From positions 7,549,757 to 7,613,756 of the forward strand of contig OX030957.1 in NCBI GenBank assembly GCA_943735955.1: 64,000 nt of DNA, in the 5' to 3' direction. The notes under the pieces were generated by a model. The model saw only the letters and a list, made by a program, of their open reading frames with translations, did no database searches and was not told where the DNA came from. The stretch comes from Piscicola geometra (lineage: Eukaryota; Annelida; Clitellata; Hirudinida; Piscicolidae). Position 1 is the first letter of the stretch; each line of letters starts with the position of its first letter. Positions 48,401 through 64,000 of this stretch are shown one piece after another. The position numbers and the translations under genes are program-made.

Positions 48401-51345
48401 CGAGAAAAGGAAGAAGCTGTTTAATACGATGAATGTGGAAGTAACAAGATTTAGAGACAGATAGAATTTGAGGAGCTAAAGACAAGTTAGAATCTAAAAT
48501 AAAACCAAGGCTACGAATGGAAGAGGAAGGGTTTAGAGAGAGTGAAGAGGGGGGAGGCAAAACTAAAGAAGGAAGAGATAGTAAAGACTTTGATTTTCTA
48601 TTGAAATATATGAGTTCAAATTTGTCCGGATTAAGTTTGAGAAACATAGAAGAAGCCCAAGAGATTATAGATTGAAGACAGAGAGTTATTTTATTAACAG
48701 TAAGGTCAAGAGAAGAGTCAGTGAAAGATGTATAAATATAGGAGTCGTCAGCATAAATTGGACTGTTTAAAGAAGATGACGAAATAATATTAGGTAGTTC
48801 CGAGGTATAAAGAATAAAAAGTAAGGGACCAAGGATTGAGCCCTGTGGAACACCATAAGATAAAGAAACAGAAGAAGAACGAGAAGATTCAATTGATACA
48901 TAGGAAGTTCGCTCAGAAAGGTAGGATTTAAGCCAGATAAGAGAGGAACCAGAAATATTAAAGGAAGAATCTAAAGCATTTAATAAAAGAGTATGGTCGA
49001 AATTTCAATTTAATAAAAAGTTTTATTTATTTATTTTCACACTACTACCAATCGCCAATAGGCAAACTATACTTGAAAAAAAATTCTACAGAGGGAAAAT
49101 GATTATTAGCGACTTGAAGATAAAGATTGAAAGTGCGATGTTATCAGGACAGCAGCCATTCCTCGTTTCTGCAACCAGTGGAACCACGGTGCTTGGGGCG
49201 TTTGATGATCTTTGGCAAATTGCAGAAATCTGTGAAGAGTTCGGACTATGGTTTCATGTCGATGTTGGTACAAAGGATTAATTTATAACTTAGTCAGTAA
49301 ATGTTAAAAAAATGATGTTATGCGTTTTTATATAAATAATCTATAATAAATTCAATTTTTATGCTTTTTCAGGCGGCTTGGGGAGGGGGTTTGCTGGTTT
49401 CGAAAACGCACCGCCACCTCATGCACGGAATCGAAAGGCATCAACCTTTTTGACATATGCAATTAAATTAAAATCGGTCTTTTCTAATAGTTGTTATATA
49501 CAAAAATATAATATTAGTAATATTAATAATAAAAGTTTTTACGAATTTATTATACTAATTTTGAAATTAAATTTTAATAAATTGATAAAATTTCTTAAGC
49601 TTAACTATAAAAAAAATGTAAAAATACCTTTGATATCCCTTTAGAGCTGATTCTGTGACGTGGAACCCACACAAGCTCTTGGGGGTGCCATTACAATGTT
49701 CAGCCTTTCTAGTCAAAAACAAGGTTTTCCACTCTTTATACTACTATTACTTCTAAAATTCATTGCGTAGTTTTCTCAAAAATACTTATATAACAAGTTA
49801 TATTTTTTAAATAGAATGATTGAATATATTCAACGAACCTCAAGGAACTAAATCAGTTATCATATTTTTTCAAGAAAGGTTCTTTCAGTGGAGAAGATTC
49901 GATGAATGGGTGGATAAAGGACATAATGGTGTCAGACCATGAGGGAATTAAGGCATCCAGGCACAATGATGCTTTGAAGTTGTGGATGCTGATGAAAGAA
50001 AAGGGAATGAAACAATTGGAAACGCAAGTAGACAACCTTATGAGACTCTCAATGTAAGGAAAATTGATTTAATAGTTTAGTTTTTTTAATCCATTTTATT
50101 TATAGTCGTTGTGGTACCCGTCAGTCACGAAAGACAATGGACTTACGCCATTGCTTCAGCCTGTACAGCGTCTTTGTGACAGTACAGGCGCACTCTAGAG
50201 AGACAGTCTCTGCTAATGCTTAAACTCACGAAGCCAAATTTTTTCTGTTTTCTGATGTAATAGTTCAGTCTGTTTGTCGAGTTTTGCAACACTTTAAGGC
50301 CGTTCGCTACCAATAGGGCAGCCGAACTGTGAAGAAACAACACCGATCTGTCTGGGGTTGGCAAGTTTGAGGTGTGTGGTAGTTGTAAGTTAGACACTGA
50401 TCTCTCCCACCATCGGAAGCAGCCCCTGGCGCTATATGAAGAATATGACTTATAACCGGTAACTGCTACTTTCCATGTTTTTTCAACGCTTTCAGCAAAG
50501 CTGGAGAGACTTTTCTAAGGCGAAAGAATGGGGAAAGAATATGAAAGGTAAATTGTAGCTTATGCAGAAAACTCTCCCTCTCCACGCATGATGGCGATTC
50601 CATAATAACATTTTCAAAACTTTATTTTTTTCTTCAATTATTGTACACACATAGATTCTTGATACATTTTTATTTTTGAAAATGGTTATTTATATCGATT
50701 TAATAGTGAAATAAGTATATTTAAATCTATTTTTTAGTCCAAAACTGTTCATACAGTTATATGCAGCAGCAGATTCGTCTGAGACCAGGATTTGAATTCG
50801 TTCTACAAGATGTAAAACTTACCCATTTAAATTAAATATCAAAATTTATTGATTTTTTCTTTGAAGAAATTTATTGATTATTTGTTAATTTCAAATAATA
50901 CTTTATTATACTATTAGCCAGAGTTTCTGAATATTTGTTTCTGGTACGTTCCTCAAAAACTAAGATCTCTTGAGCCCGGTGATGAGAAGGACTATAAATT
51001 ATCCATGGTATATTCGTTTTTTGGAGAAATAGTTACATCAATTCTAAGTAAATAAGTTGAGTTTTTCTAATTAAATAAAATAATTAATTTGGAGTGAAAA
51101 CGTAACTTTATTTTCACAATTTTACTTAGTTCATAATTTATTGCAAGACTTTATAACAAACTGCGTTTTTTAAGGTTGCTCCAAAAGTGAAAGCAGTCAT
51201 GATGGAGAAAGGAGGCACCATGATAGGCTACCAGCCTTTGGGAGAGAAGCCGAACTTTTTCCGTATGATTATCAGCAACCCAGCCTCCAAGAAGCAAGAT
51301 ATAGATCACTTGCTGGACCAAATACAACTGTATGGAGAGCTGTAG
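45450..51345 (+). CDS. GAD/CSAD-like PLP-dependent decarboxylase, divergent
   Basis: Thirteen exons: 45450-45560, 45803-45887, 46906-46996, 47205-47329, 47512-47627, 47711-47790, 49092-49263, 49373-49437, 49645-49723, 49845-50053, 50757-50811, 50918-51007, 51175-51345. Phases agree, giving 482 aa (human CSAD about 493). The family is group II PLP decarboxylases (glutamate, cysteine sulfinate or aspartate decarboxylase). Conserved blocks are [63 protein letters not shown], the PLP-lysine motif [27 protein letters not shown] and the C-terminus [20 protein letters not shown]. Details such as PEFLNICFW favour CSAD/GADL1 over GAD. Two normally invariant blocks are changed: TYEIAPVF is [14 protein letters not shown], and the catalytic loop (normally FYDV-DTGDK-QCGR) reads [20 protein letters not shown]. 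Substrate cannot be inferred. Introns after 45887, 47627 and 49437 start with GC. The first exon is the least certain part. Confidence 0.85.
46009..46347. mobile_element. hAT-type MITE, copy 2, in decarboxylase intron
   Basis: Ends CATGGGCGGCGATCCTGG and GATCACCGCCCCTTT form an imperfect terminal inverted repeat, flanked on both sides by TGACTAT, a likely 7-8 bp target-site duplication as made by hAT transposases. The interior matches copy 1 at 4900-5287. Confidence 0.75.
47858..49010 (-). mobile_element. 5'-truncated L2/CR1/Jockey-type LINE with reverse transcriptase fragment
   Basis: The minus strand encodes the C-terminal part of a non-LTR reverse transcriptase, open from about [14 protein letters not shown] to the stop near 47919. 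The RT blocks [15 protein letters not shown] and the catalytic YADD box are visible, then [14 protein letters not shown] and the typical thumb/tail region ending [11 protein letters not shown]. The 3' end is GCGCTTTTGTTCGC followed by ATTGATTG repeats. It is truncated within RT, so immobile, but the remaining frame is nearly intact, suggesting a recent insertion. It sits between exons 47711-47790 and 49092-49263 of the decarboxylase, opposite to the gene. Confidence 0.92.
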
Positions 51346-51982
51346 GAGCTATAAAGTTTATAAAAATATCGTTCAATCAAATATTTGTTTATGCAGTAGC
51401 TGTGTAGATGCTTCTTTGAACAAAATAGTTTTTGTTAGTCATCAGGGCGCGTGCGTGGAAGTAAACTCTGCAACTTTATAATTTACAATACTTAATGAAT
51501 AGCTGCTGTGTACCTTGGTCTGTGTAGGTTTAGAAGTTTTGTCAGTCAAATTAAACGACTCAGTAGATATTTCAAGTAAAACTGCTTAGTTGTAATTGAG
51601 ATATATGATGAAAAAAATAAACATAATATAAAGACGATTTTTAAATTATAAAAAAACATAGCGTGATTTCAAGAGGATTTTATGTGTTTAGATTTTTATC
51701 GGGGATTTTGCATGCATATAGAATAATAGTTTGAGATAAACTAACAATGAGTTAATTTTACTTACTTATTAAAGATCAAGTACAGTAAGAATAAGTGCTA
51801 GAAACCAACTTAATAATAAGTCAACTTCATAGTAATTAAAAAAGTTCGAGACATGTTTCAAGAAAGAATAGAACATGCTTATCTCAAATTTTTAGACAAA
51901 TTTCTATTTTAGTTATTTAGAAATGAAAAAAAACGAAATAGATAAAACTAAGGTTGGCTAATCATATAATGTCGACAGTCTA
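51346..51982. other. Gap between convergent genes
   Basis: Contains AATAAA at 51616-51621, the probable poly(A) signal of the decarboxylase. Nothing else was recognised. Confidence 0.5.
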
Positions 51983-56399
<4,417 letters not shown>

Positions 56400-56939
56400 T
56401 TTGGTCTTTAATTTTCTGTTTTTTATTAATTGAACAATTTAAACTAACTCTTTTAAAAGTCTTTTTTAGCTTGAATTCAATATATTTGAAATGTTCAAGA
56501 ACTAAAAGTGATGCTTACTTAAGGCGCAAAAAGCATAGCATACTAACAAATTAATTGTATTTGATAATTTAACTTTTTTTGTGAAAATTGTAAAAATTAT
56601 TTCAATAAAATTTCTTTAAATGAAAAGTATTGTGTGTGAATATTTATTGCAATAATATTACTGTATAACACCTGATTATATTTAGAATTTTAAGTTTGTA
56701 ACTAATCATGTTAAGAAAATCTATATTCTATTTTTATAATGTTATAAATGTTTTTTTCTTTAGATACTATTTTGATATGAGAATATGAGTTATGCCCCCC
56801 TTTTATAACTGGAAAAAATTTTACTAAGTAGCAAAATGTTAACAACTTCTGTTGTTTGAGTACATACTCACAAATAGCATAATAACAATGAGTTACTTAG
56901 CAATGGCTGGAAATCAGTGGCTGGTGTACTCATATACAC

Positions 56940-57290
56940 GGTATGCATTGAACTCGTCGCAACATGAACTCGTCGAAACGATTTTTTTTTAAATTTTGTG
57001 AATAAATATGATTATAAATACTTATTAATAGTGAAATTAAAAACTTACTCGTCGAAACAGGCTAAATGTAGGCTAACTTACTGGTCGAAACTAATTTTTT
57101 TGTTAAATTTTTAATTTATTTTTAAAAAATTTAATTTTGCGAATAAATATGATTATAAATACTTATTAATGAAGAAATTAAAACTTACTCGTCGAAACAG
57201 GCTAAATGAAGGCTGAAAAACTCGTCGAAACAGGCTAAATGTAGGCTAAAAACTCGTCGAAACAATTTTTTTTTTCATTTTGTGAATAAA
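56940..57290. repeat. Irregular tandem repeat with ACTCGTCGAAACAGGCTAAATG
   Basis: At least five occurrences of CTCGTCGAAAC or CTGGTCGAAAC, alternating with poly-T runs and the block GAATAAATATGATTATAAAT, which occurs twice. The pattern is a degenerate higher-order tandem array rather than a simple microsatellite. Confidence 0.8.
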
Positions 57291-57661
57291 TATATATGTG
57301 GGTGTACTCAACAAAATTAAAAAATGGATTTTTAAAATATTGCTTAATATTTCAATCATCAAGCAGTTTGAAAAAAAGTGGATATGAATCTTTAATCGTC
57401 AGACCGTTCATCAAATGTTAAAATATTCATGAATGCTGTAGACTCGATAGATTGGGAGAGCATAATTGAACACAGGGACACCAGACTGTCATGGAATCTG
57501 CACAGTTATTGCTAGAGGCGATTCCGGTAGATATTCAACTTAACCAGTCTTTGGAAAAATTAATTTTAAAAACAGATATCATCATCAATTGTTTCCTGTG
57601 TCATTTTTTCTAGTTCACATGATTTACCTCTTAGAAAAAAAAATATAGATGCAATGCGGCA

Positions 57662-57725
57662 TTCTATCAATCAATCAATCACAAAAAATTCTATAGCACT
57701 TTTTATCTAATTCAAAAACGCTTTC
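57662..57725 (+). repeat. LINE/SINE 3'-tail-like fragment
   Basis: ATCAATCAATCAATCAC followed by ATTCTATAGCACTTTTTATC and AAAAACGC. Same layout as the tails at 25190, 35530 and 47858, more diverged. Confidence 0.6.
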
Positions 57726-58716
57726 AAATAATTTTTTTAAATAAAACCGGTTTTATACCCCTCCCAATATATGTATATATATCAATTAAAATAATATAAA
57801 AAACAATCAACCTTAATAATCCAACCTCACCCACACCACCATGATCATCATTGTCTTTACCATTAAAAAATTAAATCATCACCACAGTACCAACATTCCT
57901 ACTACAGCAAAATCATCACCACAAAATATAATCATCCTTTTCCTTAATCTTCTTGCCACTGGTGTTGAGGCTGCAACAGGAGGTGAAGGAAAAGTCCTTG
58001 CCAACATTGGAACTGTTGTTGTTGTGGAAGGTTTTCTCTTGTTTGTCGCAGCTCACCTGGTTCCCTGCGGCCATCTTGGTTTGCTGCGGCCATTCTTTTG
58101 ACAGACTCAAAACGACCAACATTCACACAAAAAACATTCTAATTAATAATATTAATTTTTATTTAGATTTAAGAATTTAACATTTTAAAATACTACAAAA
58201 ACCGTTTATTCCACACATTTATTGAGCGGCTGTCAAAATGGCACCCGCTAACCAAAGATTATTGAATAATCATGGCATTGTCGCATGCGAATTGATCCAA
58301 GCTGACTGTCTGACATGCCCGGTGTGATGGCGCGACATCTTGCTGAAAGACCAAGAAGTTACCTGAAATGTCTCATCAAAAGCAGTAGCTCTTCTCTTAG
58401 CAGAAAATCTCTGTAATATGCGCCATTGATTTCAACTCCAGGAGCAACAAAAATCAGATGCGTACGGCCAAACTTTGACTCGCCGACAGAATACATCACC
58501 TGGAAGGCTGAAAGTTGAACGCGTTCGCAACAGAAGCCAATTTTTAAAAATAGTTAAAAAGTAACAATTTTATAATAAAAACTTAAACTAAAAAGTTAAC
58601 ATTGAAAAAGTAAAAACATTTTAATGTGTTTTACAAAACGGTTTTTGCTAATTTTACACTTTTTACGTTTCACTAGATAAAGTTACTGTTTATTAGGGAA
58701 ATCGATAAAAACTTTA

Positions 58717-58850
58717 TTATATCATATTTTCCATTCCCTTCTGAGGAAAGCAGTGAAAAAATTGAGAATCGATTAATATTTGCCAAAAGTTAAAGACAGT
58801 TATATACAGTGGCATGTTTTTGTGGCCCACAGTGTATATTATAAAATGAA
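58717..58850. repeat. Possible DNA-transposon end
   Basis: TATACAGTGG and CCACAGTGTATA lie about 15 bp apart (58802-58838) as an imperfect inverted repeat. The minus strand reads YTVGHKNMPLYI followed by FNFWQILIDSQFF, a phrase type I associate with repetitive DNA. Assignment to a family was not possible. Confidence 0.3.
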
Positions 58851-60169
58851 ACGTTGTTAATAAATAATAAGCGTATTGGTTTTGTCTTAGTGTTAAGTCA
58901 TGCAAACATTATTTTAAATTTAAAAAATAATAGCTGCCCCCCATTTCACTCGGGGCTGGATACGCCCATGTTGATTGTATACTGTATTCTTGTTTATCTT
59001 TTATATTTGTATATCTTTTTTGAAACTTTGTGTTGTAGAGCTTTGGGCTAATGCGGAAGTACTATCGAAAAAGCTTGACCTCTTTGCAAGAATTGCTATT
59101 GGATGATGATCGGAATCCAACAGTTCAGGGACCACATTACAACGAGGTTTTCTAGAAACATTTATGATACAAATGCATCAACGAAGTAGTTCGAAAGCGC
59201 CAACTCACATTCACTGGCGATTGTCTTTGAATTCTCGCAGATAAATCTATTCTACGAACCGGAGATGAAAGCATGAAAACGTCCATGCAGACCAAGGACA
59301 TCATGCTAACAACAAATTACGTCGTATATCGATCCAGGGAAGCCAACGCAAGAAGTTGACCAGTTAAAAGCATGGGCAGTAAACAGAAAGCTGTGGAAAA
59401 TCGGTAAAAAATTTAATTTAATTTTTTTAAACAATGTTACAGTTTTTCTTGTTTAATTAAAATTTTTACTAGTTCATTTTTACTCTATTTATTTAATATA
59501 ATAAAAACAATCGAATATTAACCAATGGTTCACGCAGTTTCGATGTATATTTCATGAAAACGCCATTCGTTTGAAACAATCAAAAATCAGCAATGATTCT
59601 GAAAGCACAGAAACAGTAACTACAAAGAGATAAATATGTTAAAGACTTTTTTATACTGCCAATTCACTGTCAGTCCATGGATAGGCCAAGGAGGTTTTGT
59701 TGTCGGTCTTTCTGACTTGTTGTTGAAGATCCACGGGATTTAATTATGACTAAATGTGCATATTCATTTAATAAAAAGCAAAAAAAAGGCTTTGGAGATT
59801 TTTTTACGTATTTACGTTTAGCATTAGTGGTGGAAGTCTTCTAACAGGAAATACTTTTTTTAAAGTGCTTTAAAAATATAATTAGTTCAATAAATTAAAA
59901 CATAGAGAAAAGCTTTTTTTGAATCGAAAATATTTAAAAATAATTTTACTAAACAATTTAAACGAATCTGCAAAAAATACCAATAACTTCAAAAGAGTAT
60001 GTTTTATGAAAATGAATGAATTTATCAAAATAAAGAGTTTTGAAATGTTTTGTACAAATATTATCAATAAATCCATTCTGCTTTGAATGTTACAAAATTA
60101 AAAATTTTCGTTTTGGGATTTTAATTGTTCAAAAACTATTTAAATTGATCCAGTTATGTCAACAAATGT

Positions 60170-63100
60170 TTAGGGGGTAGTGATGACATCTTCTTCTTCA
60201 TGATTATGTCTATCGAAGCTTACCTTAAAAAACTTATACCCAGTAGAATTGGACTTGAAAAAGCTAAAAGTTATATTTTTCTCGGTAATTTCACTGCTAT
60301 AATAAAAGTTCTCGTATGTCTGAAAGTTTCAAAATGAATGAATTAGGAGAAGTGGAAGAAAATAATATAAATAAATTACTTTATCAAGTTTTTTCATAAA
60401 ACTAGGTTGGAAAAAACCTTACACAGAATTTTATAAATAATCAAGTAATTAAAATATTTAGAAACTAATGAAAATATATTTCGAAAATTTTTTTCTTATC
60501 ATCTGAATAGAAAACGACTTACATTCCCTGAGAAGCATTTTAGATCTCCTTCGGTTCCAATTCTTAGATAGCTATGGGAGTTTGGACATGCTTCATCAGG
60601 ATGATGGCCATTCATGAAATCTATTGTGACTTTCATGGAGTGGGGCTTGGGGTTTACAATAGTCCAAGTACAATTATAGATGCTGTTATCACCTATATAC
60701 CACTCCTTCATAATATGGCCTTTTGAAGCTAAAACTACGCCACCACAACCATCCTCTGTAAGGGTGAAACAGTAAGGTAAGAAATAGATGAAAAGACCAA
60801 TAGAACTATTAATAAATCATATAAAACCCCTTGGTTAAATTGAATAATTTGCACTATGAGTTACATGCGAAAGAATTACTAAACAACCTATTGGGTACAT
60901 GGTGTAAAGCATGTTGAACGCCTGACTATACTGTGAGTTTCGAGGTTGATAATACAGAACTGCCTGGTTTACTGGAATCACATATTCCCCATGGAAAATA
61001 CAGCGCATAGAAGGATTTGTTTGTTCTTTTTCAACGTAACTTAACTGAAAAGTTATGTATTTATAATGAGATGAATTGAAGATATACTTTAATAAAACTT
61101 CATTAGTTGAAGACTTAATACATTAAATTTTTTCTCGATGTTTGAAAGCGACCAGCAACATTTTAAACATGAATTTTGACTTTTATGAAATTTCTAAATT
61201 CATGTGAATAGTTAAAAAAGAAAATGAAAAAAATTATTATTTTAATTTTACATCATAATTTTTCGTAAAAAGCTTTTTTCGTACATAATTTGTTTAACCG
61301 TCTATATAAAAACTGAAATACATATACCAGCCTATAAATATTTTTTTAAATAAAATTTTGAAAAATAATAATTGAAAATGATCTGGCGATTTTATGGTAT
61401 TTTAAAAATGGTAAAAGATCAGATAGTCTCCAAACTTGAAAAAACTTGTTCTTATAATATTTTGGCTGACGAGACCACAGATATTTTAAGAAAGGAGCTT
61501 TTTGATGTAAGTATAAATAATTATAATAAATTGTTAAAAGATTTTGTAGAACTCAATAAGCTTAGTGCTATTGATAACAATGACACAATTTATAAATTTG
61601 TAAAAAATTTAAACCTTGACACTAATAAATACGTTGGTTTAGGAATGATTGGTTTAACTCATTTATTTAATCCCATGTCATCATTTATCATTCTTTAATA
61701 ATGAGATAAATAGAAACTATATTTATATTTAGAAAATATCTTGACCTTTAAACTTCAAATTTTAAAGTTCAAATTCTATGTCAATTTTAGTAAATAAAAA
61801 ATATAATAAGTTAGACTTACGTTGAGAAGACAGTTGAACCCGTGTTCAAAAATTTGATCTAATGTCAGTGTAATACCGTAGCCATTCGGTGCAGTGAAAG
61901 TTAAATTGCAAACTGAATTACTGTAACCCCTGCTGAGGTCTTCGAAAGATATTATCCCACCCGGATAAGTGTATTCTCTGGAGCAAGCTGTTTATATGGT
62001 ATATTGATTTATTTATTTATTGCGTATTCAAGAATATAAACATTCGAAAAAGTAGTTTTTGAAATATATCAATGAAACCAACTCGCTATTTTGTAAGTTA
62101 GAATGAAGCCATCATAATTCGAAAGGCTTTGTTCAGTCATGTAATAGGAGAGAAGGAGCTCATTTGTATGACTGATTATCTCTCTTGTTAAGAGCTGGCC
62201 ACAATGCTTTGAAGGGTTCAAACTGTTTTTCTGTGAAAATTGTATATAAATAAAATAGACGCAAACAAAATATTAAAGTTTAAAAAATGAAGACGCCAAA
62301 ATTTTGAGATCCAAATAAGAGAAAAACAAAAAATGAGAACTTCAGATATTTGTAAGTATCCATCAGCACAAGATTGAGGGAAATTGAAATGAGTTAGGTC
62401 TATTTGTATATGATTGTTTTCATTCGCCTCTATTTTCCATTGACACCTTTCAAAAAAAGTAATGGAAGTTATATTTTGCAATATATTAATAATTCGAAAG
62501 AAACAGTTGAAAATTTGTTTAAAATAATATAAAAAGCATAAATTTATTTAAATATGTTATTTTTTGAAAATTCAATGTAAAAATCTTTTTTTTAAATGCA
62601 AAGAAATTATTAATTGACTTTTTTTATAAAAGAAGAGTTATTGATGTTGGTGAAGTTATGTGAGGTGAGTAGATGAAGATAAACATGACAATTTATAAGA
62701 AGGAAATGGGATAATATTGACAAAATTTGGAAATGAATCAATGAAATTACCTAATGTAACTTAGTTGAGGAAAACTTAATCCCGAGGAAGACAAATTTTT
62801 TATTTCACCACTGTTGATCCTTAAAACGCCACCGCATTGCCCTGAGGTTTAAAAATCATGATCTTAATAAGGTCTTGTAGTTTTGTTCATTGAAAATCTT
62901 ATTATTTGAATATCAAAAGTTATTTTACCTTTATTTAAATGTTATTAATGATGCAAAAAAATATAAAAAATAAATATGGTTATTTGGAAGCTAAAATTTA
63001 AAATCCTGACTTGGCATTTTCCAATATTTAACTTTCATGTTACCGCCGTCCCCGATTTCATCAGATACGAATTTAACTTTCATTTGATGGCTGCCTGAAC

Positions 63101-63782
63101 GGAATGTGTAATTGCTATCATTTCGGCACAACTTTTGAGTTGCCTTCGTTGCATAAATATTATCATATATCTGTAAAGTAAAATAGTATTTTAAATTAGC
63201 TAGAAATTAAATATATTGCGTATTATACTAATTAAGATTAATTTATTGAAAAATATAAATAATTATTTAACCAGTATACCTCTAAATAATCGCCACACGA
63301 GTGTGTAGAATTGGGAAAAGATAGCATTTCCCATTTGAGTTCATAGATGTAAGCTGGTAAAGTATTGAACTGCCATTCACATATAAGATTGGGTTCATAA
63401 TGATTGTTAAAGTCAGCGTGGTAAGATTGAAGTTCTCCACTCTCGAGGTCGTTTATCACTCCACCGCAAACTGAAAGTTTGAAAATTCAAAATTATCCAT
63501 TTTATGTTTTATACAACAATATTTGTTACTAAATTATATGAATTTGCTAGTTAAAACTCTTTTTTGAATGTAAAAATTCTCCTAATTCACTCACAGTATG
63601 TGGCTTGGTATTGGAATTGAAACTCTCCATCATGTAAATTTCCTTGCTGATTTAAGTATCTTATTTTCACTCTATTGGAAGTCGAATCAAATGAATCAAT
63701 TGTCAGTGAGTTTTCACAAATTCTTTTTATTAAAACTTGGGAATTATTTTGTAGGATATCTGTGAAAGTAATTGACCGCATG
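60170..63782 (-). CDS. Multi-CUB-domain protein, 3' part (5' end not identified)
   Basis: Ten minus-strand exons: 63595-63782, 63280-63470, 63011-63170, 62751-62841, 62341-62446, 62083-62230, 61821-61987, 60888-61044, 60523-60755, 60170-60319. All phases agree, giving about 530 codons ending TTP-stop; upstream exons lie beyond the window or were missed. CUB domains are about 110-residue extracellular beta-sandwich modules that bind ligands, often via calcium. At least four complete CUBs follow a partial one. Each begins with a cysteine block (FCGGVINDLESGE, QCGGVLRINSGE, TCSREYTYPGG, GCGGVVLASKG) and has the internal C-W pair (ICEWQF, RCQWKIE, NCTWTIV). The closing motifs vary (GDGGNMKVKYW, YDGFILTYKI, GYKFFKVSF). 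N-glycosylation sequons are frequent (NST, NCT, NFT types). There is no transmembrane segment in the visible part, and the C-terminus HNHEEEDVITTP suggests a secreted protein. Cubilin-like, tolloid-like or lineage-specific relatives are all possible. Confidence 0.85.
61372..61698 (+). mobile_element. hAT-type transposase fragment (DUF4371-like)
   Basis: A 108-codon frame containing YNILADETTDI, the conserved block near the first catalytic Asp in DUF4371/ZMYM-like hAT transposases. It then runs through NLNLDTNKYVGLGMIG, where intact proteins continue with a D-GASNM-type block that is lost here. It is truncated on both sides and lies inside the CUB gene's intron 60888/61821 in antisense orientation. 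It is a dead remnant. Confidence 0.75.
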
Positions 63783-64000
63783 CTGCAATGTGCCACAAAA
63801 AACCCTTTTTTAAATCTGAAATGGAAAAAATTAAACTGGTATGATAACGGAATTTCCAGTTATCCATTTTTATAAGAGAAGAAAATTTAGTTAAGTTAAA
63901 TAGAAATATGTAATGAAAAAATGGAAGAGGCGGGGTTAAGTATGCAATTCAAGCATATTAGGATCCTTCAAGTCTTCATTTAATTCAAATACTTAAACAC

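Larger units (their letters stand above)
56400..60169. other. Intergenic repeat-rich stretch
   Basis: Between two minus-strand genes. It holds a tandem ACTCGTCGAAAC repeat (56940-57290), a LINE-tail-like fragment (57662-57725) and transposon-like sequence near 58717-58850. Around 57916-58122 a minus-strand frame containing MAAGNQVSCDKQEKTFHNNN is open but has no support as a gene. Nothing else was recognised. Confidence 0.45.

Noticed and set aside
57916..58122. Minus-strand frame as a gene exon
   Set aside because: Two overlapping short frames, no recognisable domain, no splice partners, repeat-rich surroundings.

Overview
This is a eukaryotic (metazoan) window. The genes are split by many short AT-rich introns with GT-AG boundaries, and the proteins are animal-specific: a fibrillar procollagen, an SLC12A9-type transporter, CEP57, BIN3, ALYREF and a CUB-domain protein. 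TTAGGG-like repeats, L2/CR1-type LINE copies, tRNA-derived SINEs and hAT-type elements are interspersed. The gene set and the collagen architecture point to an invertebrate bilaterian. A lophotrochozoan such as an annelid or leech is my best guess, but this is an inference.

Layout. 1-6097: repeat-rich AT DNA with one intronless orphan gene on the minus strand (1740-2432). 6098-10310 (-): BIN3, an N-BAR protein, carrying a 24-bp minisatellite against one splice acceptor. 10821-16914 (+): a complete 13-exon SLC12A9-like transporter, divergent from BIN3. 18554-19138 (-): a small orphan ORF. 19666-21264 (+): a complete ALYREF mRNA-export factor. 22273-24686 (-): CEP57, reduced at its N-terminus. 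25646-42474 (-): a complete 58-exon fibrillar procollagen (LamG/TSPN, minor helix, ~1010-residue major helix, COLFI). 42475-45449: repeats only. 45450-51345 (+): a GAD/CSAD-like PLP decarboxylase with an altered catalytic loop, several GC-AG introns and a LINE inserted in one intron. 51983-56399 (-): an unidentified 12-exon gene whose largest exon encodes very long polythreonine tracts. 56400-60169: repeats and transposon debris. 60170-63782 (-): the 3' part of a multi-CUB-domain gene that probably continues past the window, with a hAT fragment in one intron.

Exon models were built by hand, joining splice sites only where phase was conserved and the protein stayed open; coordinates come from reading the sequence. 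The genes are unrelated housekeeping or structural genes and do not form a pathway or cluster. I see no operon, CRISPR array or prokaryotic-type system. The most unusual signals are the splice-site-linked repeats in BIN3, the shared GC-AG intron donors, the divergent decarboxylase and the polythreonine gene.
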